DNA of 13,202 nucleotides, taken from positions 1 through 13,202 of the forward strand of contig CAZWBW010000078.1 of assembly GCA_964632355.1 (NCBI GenBank), written 5' to 3'. The DNA comes from JALOAP01 sp964632355 (GTDB lineage Bacteria; Chloroflexota; Dehalococcoidia; Tepidiformales; Tepidiformaceae). Both the position numbers and the translations under genes were made by a program. This document shows, in pieces, positions 6,830 to 13,202 of the stretch; the stretch's first letter is position 1, and every line of letters starts with the position of its first letter. The notes under the pieces are model-generated. The model was given only the letters and a program-made list of their open reading frames with translations. It had not been told where the DNA came from and did no database searches.

Positions 6830-7216
6830 TTACCCCAACCCCAGGCCGGGCAGGTTGAGCCCGCCGGTGATTGCGCCGAACGACTTCGCCTGCAGTTCTG
6901 TGGCCTTCTCCGAAGCGTCGGAGATGGCGGCCATGATGAGGTCCTGAAGCATCTGCACGTCGTCGGGATCGACCACTTCGGGCTCTATCTCGATGCCCTT
7001 GATCTTCTGGTCGCCGGACATCTGGACGCGCACGGCGCCGCCGCCAGCGGAGCCTTCGACGACGCTGTTCTGGAGCTCTTCCTGGGCCTTCGCGAGCATT
7101 TCCTGTGCTGCCGCGAGGGCATTCGGGCCGCCGCCCATCCCGGGCGCGCCCGGCATAGCCTGGCGAGCGCCACCAGCACGCCGCAGGTATCGGTTGCGGC
7201 CGGAACCTTTTGCCAT
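6830..7216 (-). CDS. ebfC: YbaB/EbfC-family nucleoid-associated protein
   Basis: Members of this family are small dimeric DNA-binding proteins that coat the nucleoid. The 128-residue product has the family core from about residue 38 (AQEMLAKAQEELQNSVVEGSAGGGAVRVQMSGDQKIKGIEIEP, in the usual helix-then-sheet order) and the closing helix with MAAISDASEKATELQ. The N-terminal 35 residues are basic and then Gly/Pro/Met-rich, making the protein somewhat longer than the common 100-110 residues. I start at the ATG at 7216 because GGAAGG lies 9 nt before it; a TTG six codons upstream is open but overlaps the Shine-Dalgarno. The dnaX stop is only 1 bp away, so the ribosome binding site lies inside the last dnaX codons and translation is probably coupled. 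Confidence 0.9.
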   Translation of the reverse strand: MAKGSGRNRYLRRAGGARQAMPGAPGMGGGPNALAAAQEMLAKAQEELQNSVVEGSAGGGAVRVQMSGDQKIKGIEIEPEVVDPDDVQMLQDLIMAAISDASEKATELQAKSFGAITGGLNLPGLGLG

Positions 7217-7217
7217 G

Positions 7218-8744
7218 TTACGTATCCTTCCCAACGGGAATCGCGCCCATGGCCTTTGCGGCTTCGGCGAGATGGCCGCCGCGCGGGCCGGAGCGCCTGG
7301 GCTGTTGCTCGTTTTCGAGGAGCGAGACTTTCAACTTCACGGGCCGGCCGAGCAGGATCTCTGCCTGCTGTTCGACCAGCGTCCGGCAGTCGGTATCGAC
7401 CTTCTGCATGTGGATCTGGCGGTAGAAGCCGAGTTCGAATTCGTCTTCGTCGATGCGGAGGACGCGGCAGGAATCGTTGAGCCAGGCGCCGAGGCGGATG
7501 TTGGCCATGCGGCAGTGCTCGTAGAGGTCGCGCATGAAGCGCTCCTCGCGCGTGAGCTGCTGCTGCTCGGCGCCTTCGGCGCGTGCCTGCTGGCGCGGCT
7601 GCCGCGCAGGCCGGCCGGTTGCCTCGGGGGCTGCCTGGACGACAACCTGCTGTACGCCGACGGGCCCCATGATGGCGCTCCCGCACGCGACTTCGAGCGG
7701 CACAGGGCTGGCGGGGTCGAGGCGGAAATCTGCCTTCGCGAGCTCGGCGATGGCGGCGAGGACCCGCTGCGTGGCGCCACGGGAAATGGCTTCCTGGGCG
7801 AGTTCGGCGTACTGCGTTCCTTCGGCGGCCTTGCCGCGAACGACCTGCGGGAGGATTTCGCGCAGGATATCGATGGTCGAACGGGTGAAGCGCGCGATGT
7901 CGATGCCGTCGTCGGCGACCGAGCGAGCGATATCGAGCGCGCCGGCGAGGTCCTCTTCGATCAGCGCGCGGGCGAGGCGTTCGGTGCGGTTGTCGTGGAC
8001 CAGTCCGAGCGCTTCGAGCACCTGGTCGGTGGTCGGCCGCCCGCCGTAGCGCGCCGCGACCTGCTCGAGCAGGGTGATGGCGTCGCGGAGGCCACCCCGG
8101 GACTGGATAGCGATCCGGAGCAAACCGTCCTGCGGGAACTCGAACCCTTCCTGCTCGCAGATGTACTGGAGCCGTCGCACGATGGCGTCGTTGGGCACGC
8201 GGCGGAAATCGTGCCGCTGGCAGCGCGAGACGATGGTCTCGGGAACTTCGTGGAGTTCGGTTGTCGCGAGGATGAAGATGGGCGAGAGGTTGCGGCCGTC
8301 GGGGCCCCGGTGCACGGGCGGCTCTTCGAGCGTCTTCAGGAGCGCGTTGAAGGCCTCGTCCGTCAGCATGTGCACCTCGTCGAGGAGGTAGACCTTGCGC
8401 TGGAGGTCGCTCGGGGCGAAGCCAACCTTCTCGCGGAGTTCGCGGATGTCGTCGATGCCACGGTTGCTCGCCGCGTCCATTTCGACCAGGTCGAGCGCGG
8501 TCCCACGGCCGATCGCGACACAGCTGTCGCACTGGCCGCAGGGGTCACCATCGCGGAGATTCGCGCAGTTGACGGCACGCGCAAGGATGCGCGCGGTGGT
8601 CGTCTTCCCTGTCCCACGGGGGCCGCTAAACAGGTAGGCGTGCGCGATGTTCTCCGTCTTCAGGGCGTTCCGGAGAGTGGTGACAATGTGGTCCTGTCCG
8701 ACGACTTCATCGAAGCCGGCTGGGCGGTACTTACCGTAGAGCAC
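7218..8744 (-). CDS. dnaX: DNA polymerase III subunit gamma/tau
   Basis: DnaX is the AAA+ motor of the clamp loader, which opens the sliding clamp and bridges polymerase and helicase. The 508 residues contain Walker A GPRGTGKTT (41-49), a zinc module with C60, C69, C72 and C75, Walker B VYLLDEVH (118-125), and the SRC motif (173-175) that supplies the arginine finger. Domain II-III helices and a C-terminal tau-like region follow. An extra loop of about nine residues (RGPDGRNLS, 146-154) splits the usual LEEPPxH-FILATT segment. The GTG start at 8744 is preceded by GAGG at 5 nt spacing and encodes the conserved LYGKYRPAGFDEVVGQ start. I saw no A-rich slippery heptamer of the kind used for programmed gamma production in E. 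coli. It heads the dnaX-ebfC-recR-recO block. Confidence 0.97.
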   Translation of the reverse strand: MLYGKYRPAGFDEVVGQDHIVTTLRNALKTENIAHAYLFSGPRGTGKTTTARILARAVNCANLRDGDPCGQCDSCVAIGRGTALDLVEMDAASNRGIDDIRELREKVGFAPSDLQRKVYLLDEVHMLTDEAFNALLKTLEEPPVHRGPDGRNLSPIFILATTELHEVPETIVSRCQRHDFRRVPNDAIVRRLQYICEQEGFEFPQDGLLRIAIQSRGGLRDAITLLEQVAARYGGRPTTDQVLEALGLVHDNRTERLARALIEEDLAGALDIARSVADDGIDIARFTRSTIDILREILPQVVRGKAAEGTQYAELAQEAISRGATQRVLAAIAELAKADFRLDPASPVPLEVACGSAIMGPVGVQQVVVQAAPEATGRPARQPRQQARAEGAEQQQLTREERFMRDLYEHCRMANIRLGAWLNDSCRVLRIDEDEFELGFYRQIHMQKVDTDCRTLVEQQAEILLGRPVKLKVSLLENEQQPRRSGPRGGHLAEAAKAMGAIPVGKDT

Positions 8745-8772
8745 GCAAACCTCGGAGCCTGAACGTGGTGCC

Positions 8773-8778
8773 AGTATA
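8773..8778 (-). promoter_or_regulatory. Candidate -10 element of the dnaX operon
   Basis: TATACT on the - strand matches five of six consensus bases and lies in the 78 bp gap between ybeY and dnaX. A start about 7 nt downstream would give a leader near 22 nt before the dnaX GTG. No convincing -35 box is visible at 16-18 bp. It suggests that dnaX and the genes after it can be transcribed separately from the nuo-ybeY genes. Confidence 0.4.
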
Positions 8779-8822
8779 GAACATAGAACAGATGTACGGG
8801 CGCGGCGGGTGCCCCGGGCGAA

Positions 8823-9284
8823 TCAGTGGCCGTGCTCGATTTCGCCGAGGTAGTGCTCCTCGCGCGCCCGCATGATCCGCTCGGGTTCACCACCGTCTTC
8901 GTGTTCGTACCCACAGAGGTGCAGGATGCCGTGCACCAGCAGGTGGGCGAGTTCGGCGTCGAGCGAGTGCCCGAGTTGCTCGGCCTGGCGCTTCGCGGTT
9001 GTCACCGAGATGGCGATATCGCCGAGATACGGCTCCTCATCAGCGCCCTGGACGAACCCATCCGCTTCGTCGGGAAAGCTGAGCACATCGGTCGGTTCGT
9101 CGACACCGAGGAAGCGCCGGTTCAGGTCGCGAATCTCGTCGTCGCCGGTGATGAGCACGGAGAGACCGGTGCCGGCGGCGATTGATTCGCCCTCCATGAC
9201 GCGCTCGGCAAGCGCTTCGAGCGCGGCCAGGTCGACCGGAGGCTCTGGGACGGCGACGTCGAACGCGAGTTCGTAGCCGGGCAT
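8823..9284 (-). CDS. ybeY: Endoribonuclease YbeY (rRNA maturation factor)
   Basis: YbeY is a zinc-dependent single-strand endoribonuclease involved in 16S rRNA 3'-end maturation and ribosome quality control. The 153 residues match the family. The metal motif HGILHLCGYEH gives H118, H122 and H128, and the family segments LNRRFLGVDEPTDVLSFP (54-71) and LGDIAISVTTAKRQAEQLGHS (87-107) are present. The ATG at 9284 lies 9 bp after the nuoN stop. The purine-rich GGGAG in front of it is only 1 nt from the ATG, too close for an ordinary ribosome binding site, so translation may rely on coupling to nuoN. In many bacteria ybeY sits by phoH; here it follows complex I genes. Confidence 0.95.
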   Translation of the reverse strand: MPGYELAFDVAVPEPPVDLAALEALAERVMEGESIAAGTGLSVLITGDDEIRDLNRRFLGVDEPTDVLSFPDEADGFVQGADEEPYLGDIAISVTTAKRQAEQLGHSLDAELAHLLVHGILHLCGYEHEDGGEPERIMRAREEHYLGEIEHGH

Positions 9285-9293
9285 GCTCCCAGT

Positions 9294-10754
9294 CTACTGC
9301 CGGGAGAAGATTTCGACCGCGTCCTGGGCGACCGAAATGAGCGGCATCGGAAGGATTCCGAAAATGAGCGTGCCAAGCGTGGCGACACCCAGCGAAAGCC
9401 CGATGGTGGGCGTCGTGGGAACGCGCTCGCGGCCTTCGGCGTCGCCGAGGAACATCTGGCGTGCCACGCCGAGGTAGTAGTAGGCGGAGATGACGCTGTT
9501 CAGGACGCCGATGATGACGAGCCAGCCGAGGTCGGCGCGAATGCCGGCGTTGAAGATGTACATCTTGCCCCAGAACCCGACTGTCGGCGGGATGCCGGTA
9601 AGCGAGACGAGGCAGAAGGCGAGCGCGACCGCAAGGAACGGGGAGCGCTTCCACATACCGGCGTAATCCTTGATCTCGTCGCTGCCGATGCGCTGGGAGA
9701 TGGCGATGACGGCGACGAACGCACCGAGGTTCGTGAAGGCGTATGCCGCAAGGAACAGCAGGACACCGCTAGCGCCCAGCGTGAACTCCTCGCCGGGTAC
9801 CGAGATGGCGGCGAGCCCAACGAGGAAGTTGCCGGCCTGTGCGATCGACGAGTAGCCAAGCATGCGCTTGATGTCGGTCTGGACGATGGCGGCGAGGTTG
9901 CCGAGGGTCATGGAGACCGCGGCGATGACCGCGAAGATCATCGACCAATCGTCGCTGAGGAAGTCGGCTTCGAAGGCTTCGAAGAAGATGCGGGTGACCA
10001 CGGCGAAGGCGGCGGCCTTGGAGCCCACCGAGAGGAACGCAGCCACCGGCGTCGGGGCGCCCTGGTAGACGTCGGGCACCCACATCTGGAAGGGGACGAC
10101 GGCCATCTTGAACCCGAAGCCGGCGATGAGCAGCACCATCGCGAGCACGAGCAGCGCGCGGTTCTCCTCGCCGCTGGCCTGGATTTCGCCAGCGATATCG
10201 GTCAGCAGGGTCGTGCCTGTGGCGCCGTAGAGCAGCGCCATGCCATAGAGCAGCAGCGAGGACGCCACGGCCCCGAGCAAGAGGTACTTCAGGCCGGCCT
10301 CACTGGAGCGCCGGTCCTTGCCCCAGCCCGCGAGGATGTACTGCGGGATGGAGGAGAGTTCGAGCGAAATGAAGATGGAGATGAGGTCGCGGCTGGCCGA
10401 GAGGAACATGAGGCCAGCGCAGACCACCAGCACGAGGGCGTAGTACTCGCCCTGGCCGCGGCCTTCGCGATTCACCCAGTCGACGGAGGCGAGGACCACT
10501 GTCGCCGTGATGCCGGCGAAGAGGAAGTAGAAGAAGACGGCGAACTGGTCCATCGACAGTGTGCCGTCGAAGGCCGTTTTGTAGTCGTCGCGGAGAACCC
10601 AGCTGAGGGTCCAGGCGGCGGAAGCGGCGAGGCCAATGAGCGCGATGAACGGTTCGATGCGCCGCTGCTGGGGCACGATGGAATCCACAAGCAGCACAAC
10701 GGCGGCCGCGATGAGAACAGCTAGCTGGGGGCCGACGATGTCGAGGGCGCTCAC
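9294..10754 (-). CDS. nuoN: NADH-quinone oxidoreductase subunit N
   Basis: NuoN is one of three antiporter-like membrane subunits through which complex I pumps protons. The 486-residue product is almost entirely transmembrane helices (about 14 expected). The charged residues of the proton path are visible: E132 in FISLELSSIPQYILAGW, K156 in GLKYLLLGA, K216 in GFGFKMAVVPFQMWVPDVYQGAPTP and K246 in GSKAAAF. They lie at nearly the same positions as in the E. coli subunit. A further lysine is in GFWGKMYIF. The GTG start overlaps the nuoM stop by 4 bp (GTGA). It is the last nuo gene, as expected in the standard A-to-N order. Confidence 0.97.
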   Translation of the reverse strand: MSALDIVGPQLAVLIAAAVVLLVDSIVPQQRRIEPFIALIGLAASAAWTLSWVLRDDYKTAFDGTLSMDQFAVFFYFLFAGITATVVLASVDWVNREGRGQGEYYALVLVVCAGLMFLSASRDLISIFISLELSSIPQYILAGWGKDRRSSEAGLKYLLLGAVASSLLLYGMALLYGATGTTLLTDIAGEIQASGEENRALLVLAMVLLIAGFGFKMAVVPFQMWVPDVYQGAPTPVAAFLSVGSKAAAFAVVTRIFFEAFEADFLSDDWSMIFAVIAAVSMTLGNLAAIVQTDIKRMLGYSSIAQAGNFLVGLAAISVPGEEFTLGASGVLLFLAAYAFTNLGAFVAVIAISQRIGSDEIKDYAGMWKRSPFLAVALAFCLVSLTGIPPTVGFWGKMYIFNAGIRADLGWLVIIGVLNSVISAYYYLGVARQMFLGDAEGRERVPTTPTIGLSLGVATLGTLIFGILPMPLISVAQDAVEIFSRQ

Positions 10755-12217
10755 GCTTCCAACCTTTCGATGATGGGATCAATGGACGGACCAATCATGT
10801 CCATCATGAGCGAGGGGTAGACGCCGAGCAGGATGACCAACGCGGCGAGGCCCGCGGTAACGGAGTGCTCCCACCAGTGGCGCTGGTCCGTCAGGTGGTT
10901 CCACTCGGCCTTCACGGGGCCGAACGTCACCCGTTGGAGCATCCAGAGGATGTAGCCAGCGGAGAGGACAGCGCCCCAGATGGACATGAGGACGGCCCAT
11001 TCGTACTTCTGGAACGAACCGAGGAAGACGGTGACTTCGGCGATGAACCCGGCGAGCGCGGGCAGGCCGAGGCTGGCGAAGCCGGCGAACACGAGCCCCG
11101 TCGCGATGAGCGGCATCTGGCGGGCGAGGCCGCCAAGGCGCGCGATCTCGCGAGTGTGCGTGCGGTCGTACATCAGGCCGACGCAGACGAAGAGCATGCC
11201 GGTGATGACGCCGTGGGCGAGCATCTGGTAAGTGGCGCCCATCATGCTCGTCTTGCCGAGCGCGCCGACGCCGAGGAGCACGAGGCCCATGTGGCTCACG
11301 GAGGAGTAGGCGATCAGGCGCTTCAGGTCGGTCTGGCGAAGGGTGACGAACGCACCGTAGAGGACCGAGACGGCGCCGATGCCGGCCATCCAGATGCCGT
11401 AGTCCTCCGCCTGCTCGGGCAGGATGGTGACGCACATCCGGATGAGGCCGTAGCCGCCCATCTTGAGGAGCACACCGGCGAGCATCACGGAGACTGCGGT
11501 TGGGGCGTCACCGTGCGCGTCGGGGAGCCAGGTATGCACCGGGACGGCGGGGAGCTTCACCGCGAAACCGATGAAGAGCAGCAGGAACACCCAGCCGAGC
11601 GGGATGATGGCATCGGTCAGGTTCGAGCGGCCGAGTTCGACGATATCGAAGGTGCCGGCTTCGAACGCGAGAATGAGGATAGCGACGAGCATGAACGCCG
11701 AGCCGGCGATGGTGTAGAGGACGAACTTCGTCGCGGAGTACTCCTTCCTGCCTGAGCCGAAGATGGCGATGAGCAGGAACATCGGGAAGAGTTCGAGCTC
11801 CCAGAACAGGAAGAAGAGCATGAAGTCCAGCGCCATGAACACGCCGAGGACCGACGTGGCGAGGATCATCAGCATCGAGAAGTAGAGGCGCTGGCGCGTC
11901 TCGATACTGAACGAGACAAGGACGGCCGCGACCGTGAGGAAGGTCGTCAGGATGACAAGCGGCATGCTGAGGCCGTCGACGCCGAGGTAGTACTGCAGGT
12001 TGAAGGCGCCGATATCGACCCATTCGCGCTTTTCGACGAACTGGAAGCCGCCGTCGTTTTCGAACTGGAGGAAGAGCACGATGGAGAGCGCGAGCGCGGC
12101 GAGGGAGCCGAGGAGGGCGATCCACCGAGCGTAGTGTTCCTGGCTCTGCGGGAGCAGACCGCAGAGGACACCGGCCACAGCCGGAAGGAAGAGCAGGATG
12201 GAAAGCTCGTAGTCCAC
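10751..12217 (-). CDS. nuoM: NADH-quinone oxidoreductase subunit M
   Basis: NuoM is the middle antiporter-like proton-pumping subunit of complex I. The 488-residue protein is polytopic. It carries the essential glutamate E140 in LFFLFWELELFPMFLLI, the signature VPVHTWLPDAHGDAPTAVSVMLAGVLLKMGGYGL with K221 just before it and K252 at its end, and the TDLKRLIAYSSVSHMG segment of the broken helix region. The GTG start at 12217 is supported by a strong AGGAGG 5 nt upstream. The gene begins 9 bp after the nuoL stop and overlaps nuoN by 4 bp. Confidence 0.97.
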   Translation of the reverse strand: MDYELSILLFLPAVAGVLCGLLPQSQEHYARWIALLGSLAALALSIVLFLQFENDGGFQFVEKREWVDIGAFNLQYYLGVDGLSMPLVILTTFLTVAAVLVSFSIETRQRLYFSMLMILATSVLGVFMALDFMLFFLFWELELFPMFLLIAIFGSGRKEYSATKFVLYTIAGSAFMLVAILILAFEAGTFDIVELGRSNLTDAIIPLGWVFLLLFIGFAVKLPAVPVHTWLPDAHGDAPTAVSVMLAGVLLKMGGYGLIRMCVTILPEQAEDYGIWMAGIGAVSVLYGAFVTLRQTDLKRLIAYSSVSHMGLVLLGVGALGKTSMMGATYQMLAHGVITGMLFVCVGLMYDRTHTREIARLGGLARQMPLIATGLVFAGFASLGLPALAGFIAEVTVFLGSFQKYEWAVLMSIWGAVLSAGYILWMLQRVTFGPVKAEWNHLTDQRHWWEHSVTAGLAALVILLGVYPSLMMDMIGPSIDPIIERLEA

Positions 12218-12226
12218 GCGCGCCTC

Positions 12227-13202
12227 CTACAGCGGGTTCGCCGTCCACACGGCGAGCACGATGATGATGACGCCCGCGGCGACGCCGAGGCCGTAGCCCT
12301 GGAGCTGACCGCTCTGGACAGGGCGGATGGCCTGGCTGATGCCAGCGCCGAGGCGGCCGACACCGTTCACGATGCCGTCGACGATGTAGCGGTCGATGAG
12401 TTCGATCAGGCGGTTCCAGCCGTTCTGGAACACCGTCCGGACCAAGAAGTCTTCGTAGAGCCGGTCGAGGAAGTACTTGTTTTCGAAGATCACAGCGAGC
12501 GGTGCGAACGCCATGCGAACGCTGCGCGACGACACCCACTGCTTGTAGTAGATGGCGTAGGCGACGCCAATGCCGGCGACAGCCAGGATAGTCGAGGCGA
12601 TGGCGATGCCCCATTCGAACGTGCTGCCGTGTGGATGCACCTCGGGGAGCGCGCCTTCGATGAAGTCGCCGAACATGTGGTCGTAGGCGAAGAAGCCAGC
12701 GGCAATCGACGGCACGGCGAGGATGAGGAGCGGCAGCGTCATCACCCACGGGGATTCGTGCGGGTGGGCCGGGTCGCCGTGGAAGTGGTTGTCGGGGTCG
12801 CTGTGATCGACCGGTTCGCCGCCCTTATAGGTGCCGAAGAACGTGAGGAAGATGGCGCGGAACATGTAGAACGCCGTGAGGAACGCGACGGCCGCGGCGA
12901 TGTAGAACAGCGCAGGTTCTTCGCGCCAGGCATCGAGCAGGATTTCGTCCTTCGACCAGAAACCGGCGAGCGGGAAAATACCCGCGAGGCTGAGCGAGCC
13001 GATGACGAACGTCCAATAGGTGATCGGCATGTAGGACTTGAGGCCGCCCATCTTCCGCATGTCGAAGGTGTTCGTGGCGTGGTTCACCGAGCCGCTGCCG
13101 AGGAAGAGCAGGGCCTTGAAGAACGCGTGCGTGAACAGGTGGAAGATAGCGGCGATGTACCCGAACACACCGAGCGCCAGCATCATGTAGCCGAGCTGGG
13201 AC
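12227..13202 (-). CDS. nuoL: NADH-quinone oxidoreductase subunit L (C-terminal part, cut by window edge)
   Basis: The frame stays open to the right edge of the window, so about 325 C-terminal residues are present out of an expected 620-680. The visible part opens with SQLGYMMLALGVFGYIAAIFHLFTHAFFKALLFLGSGSV, the family signature containing the HxxxH-AFFK lysine on the proton path. Later come FPLAGFWSKDEIL and a series of membrane helices. Near the end, a region with KQWVSSRSVRMAF and a long amphipathic stretch corresponds to the lateral helix that runs along the other antiporter subunits. The final membrane helix is VAAGVIIIVLAVWTANPL. The internal methionine at 13186 is not the start. The upstream nuo genes (nuoK and before) should lie beyond the right edge. 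Confidence 0.96.
   Translation of the reverse strand, partial: SQLGYMMLALGVFGYIAAIFHLFTHAFFKALLFLGSGSVNHATNTFDMRKMGGLKSYMPITYWTFVIGSLSLAGIFPLAGFWSKDEILLDAWREEPALFYIAAAVAFLTAFYMFRAIFLTFFGTYKGGEPVDHSDPDNHFHGDPAHPHESPWVMTLPLLILAVPSIAAGFFAYDHMFGDFIEGALPEVHPHGSTFEWGIAIASTILAVAGIGVAYAIYYKQWVSSRSVRMAFAPLAVIFENKYFLDRLYEDFLVRTVFQNGWNRLIELIDRYIVDGIVNGVGRLGAGISQAIRPVQSGQLQGYGLGVAAGVIIIVLAVWTANPL

Noticed and set aside
6446..7480. A 344-codon + strand frame opposite recR, ebfC and dnaX
   Set aside because: It spans three well-supported genes antisense and has no recognisable domain.
6985..8532. A 515-codon - strand frame overlapping dnaX and ebfC
   Set aside because: It is a shifted-frame shadow made almost only of Arg, Pro, Ala, Gly and His, which is typical of an out-of-frame reading of GC-rich coding DNA.
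6993..8762. A 589-codon open frame on the + strand opposite dnaX
   Set aside because: dnaX on the other strand has every expected motif. Long antisense frames are common in GC-rich genes because stop codons are rare, and the product has no recognisable domain.
11508..12749. A 413-codon - strand frame across the nuoL/nuoM junction
   Set aside because: It is out of frame with both subunits and rich in Arg, Pro, His and Ala; nuoL and nuoM are strongly supported in their own frames.

Overview
The window is a high-GC bacterial chromosomal segment packed with core housekeeping genes. I see no mobile element, tRNA or rRNA gene, CRISPR array, toxin-antitoxin pair or defence gene. The gene content, the archaeal-like form of the methionyl-tRNA synthetase and the GC-rich codon use suggest a Chloroflexota bacterium, perhaps near Dehalococcoidia/Tepidiforma. 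That placement is an inference from general knowledge and is only moderately secure.

Layout. Positions 203-4606 (+ strand) hold four genes: rsmI (16S rRNA 2'-O-methyltransferase), then metG, tatD and a long-chain polyprenyl diphosphate synthase. metG has its own likely extended -10 promoter. metG/tatD overlap by 4 bp and tatD/polyprenyl synthase by 1 bp, so these three are one translationally coupled unit. Everything from 4610 to the right edge is on the - strand, so the two blocks converge near 4606/4610. Reading the - strand from the right edge there is a complex I tail (nuoL, cut by the edge, then nuoM and nuoN), ybeY, dnaX, the EbfC/YbaB gene, recR, recO and an FmdB-type zinc-ribbon gene. 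A strong hairpin terminator at 4884-4922 closes this block. Between that terminator and the converging + strand operon sits a small gene (4610-4816) for a 68-residue aromatic-rich membrane protein, with its own promoter and ribosome binding site.

How the genes work together. NuoL/M/N are the three antiporter-like proton-pumping subunits of NADH:quinone oxidoreductase, and the polyprenyl synthase probably makes the side chain of the quinone that complex I reduces. DnaX, EbfC, RecR and RecO form the widespread dnaX-ebfC-recR cluster for replication and recombinational repair, extended here by recO. RsmI, MetRS and YbeY serve ribosome maturation and translation.

I found no convincing undescribed multi-gene system. 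The features most worth a second look are the small membrane-protein gene between the converging operons, the long lysine-rich tail on the FmdB-like protein, a short insertion in the DnaX ATPase domain, and the divergent signature motifs of the methionyl-tRNA synthetase.
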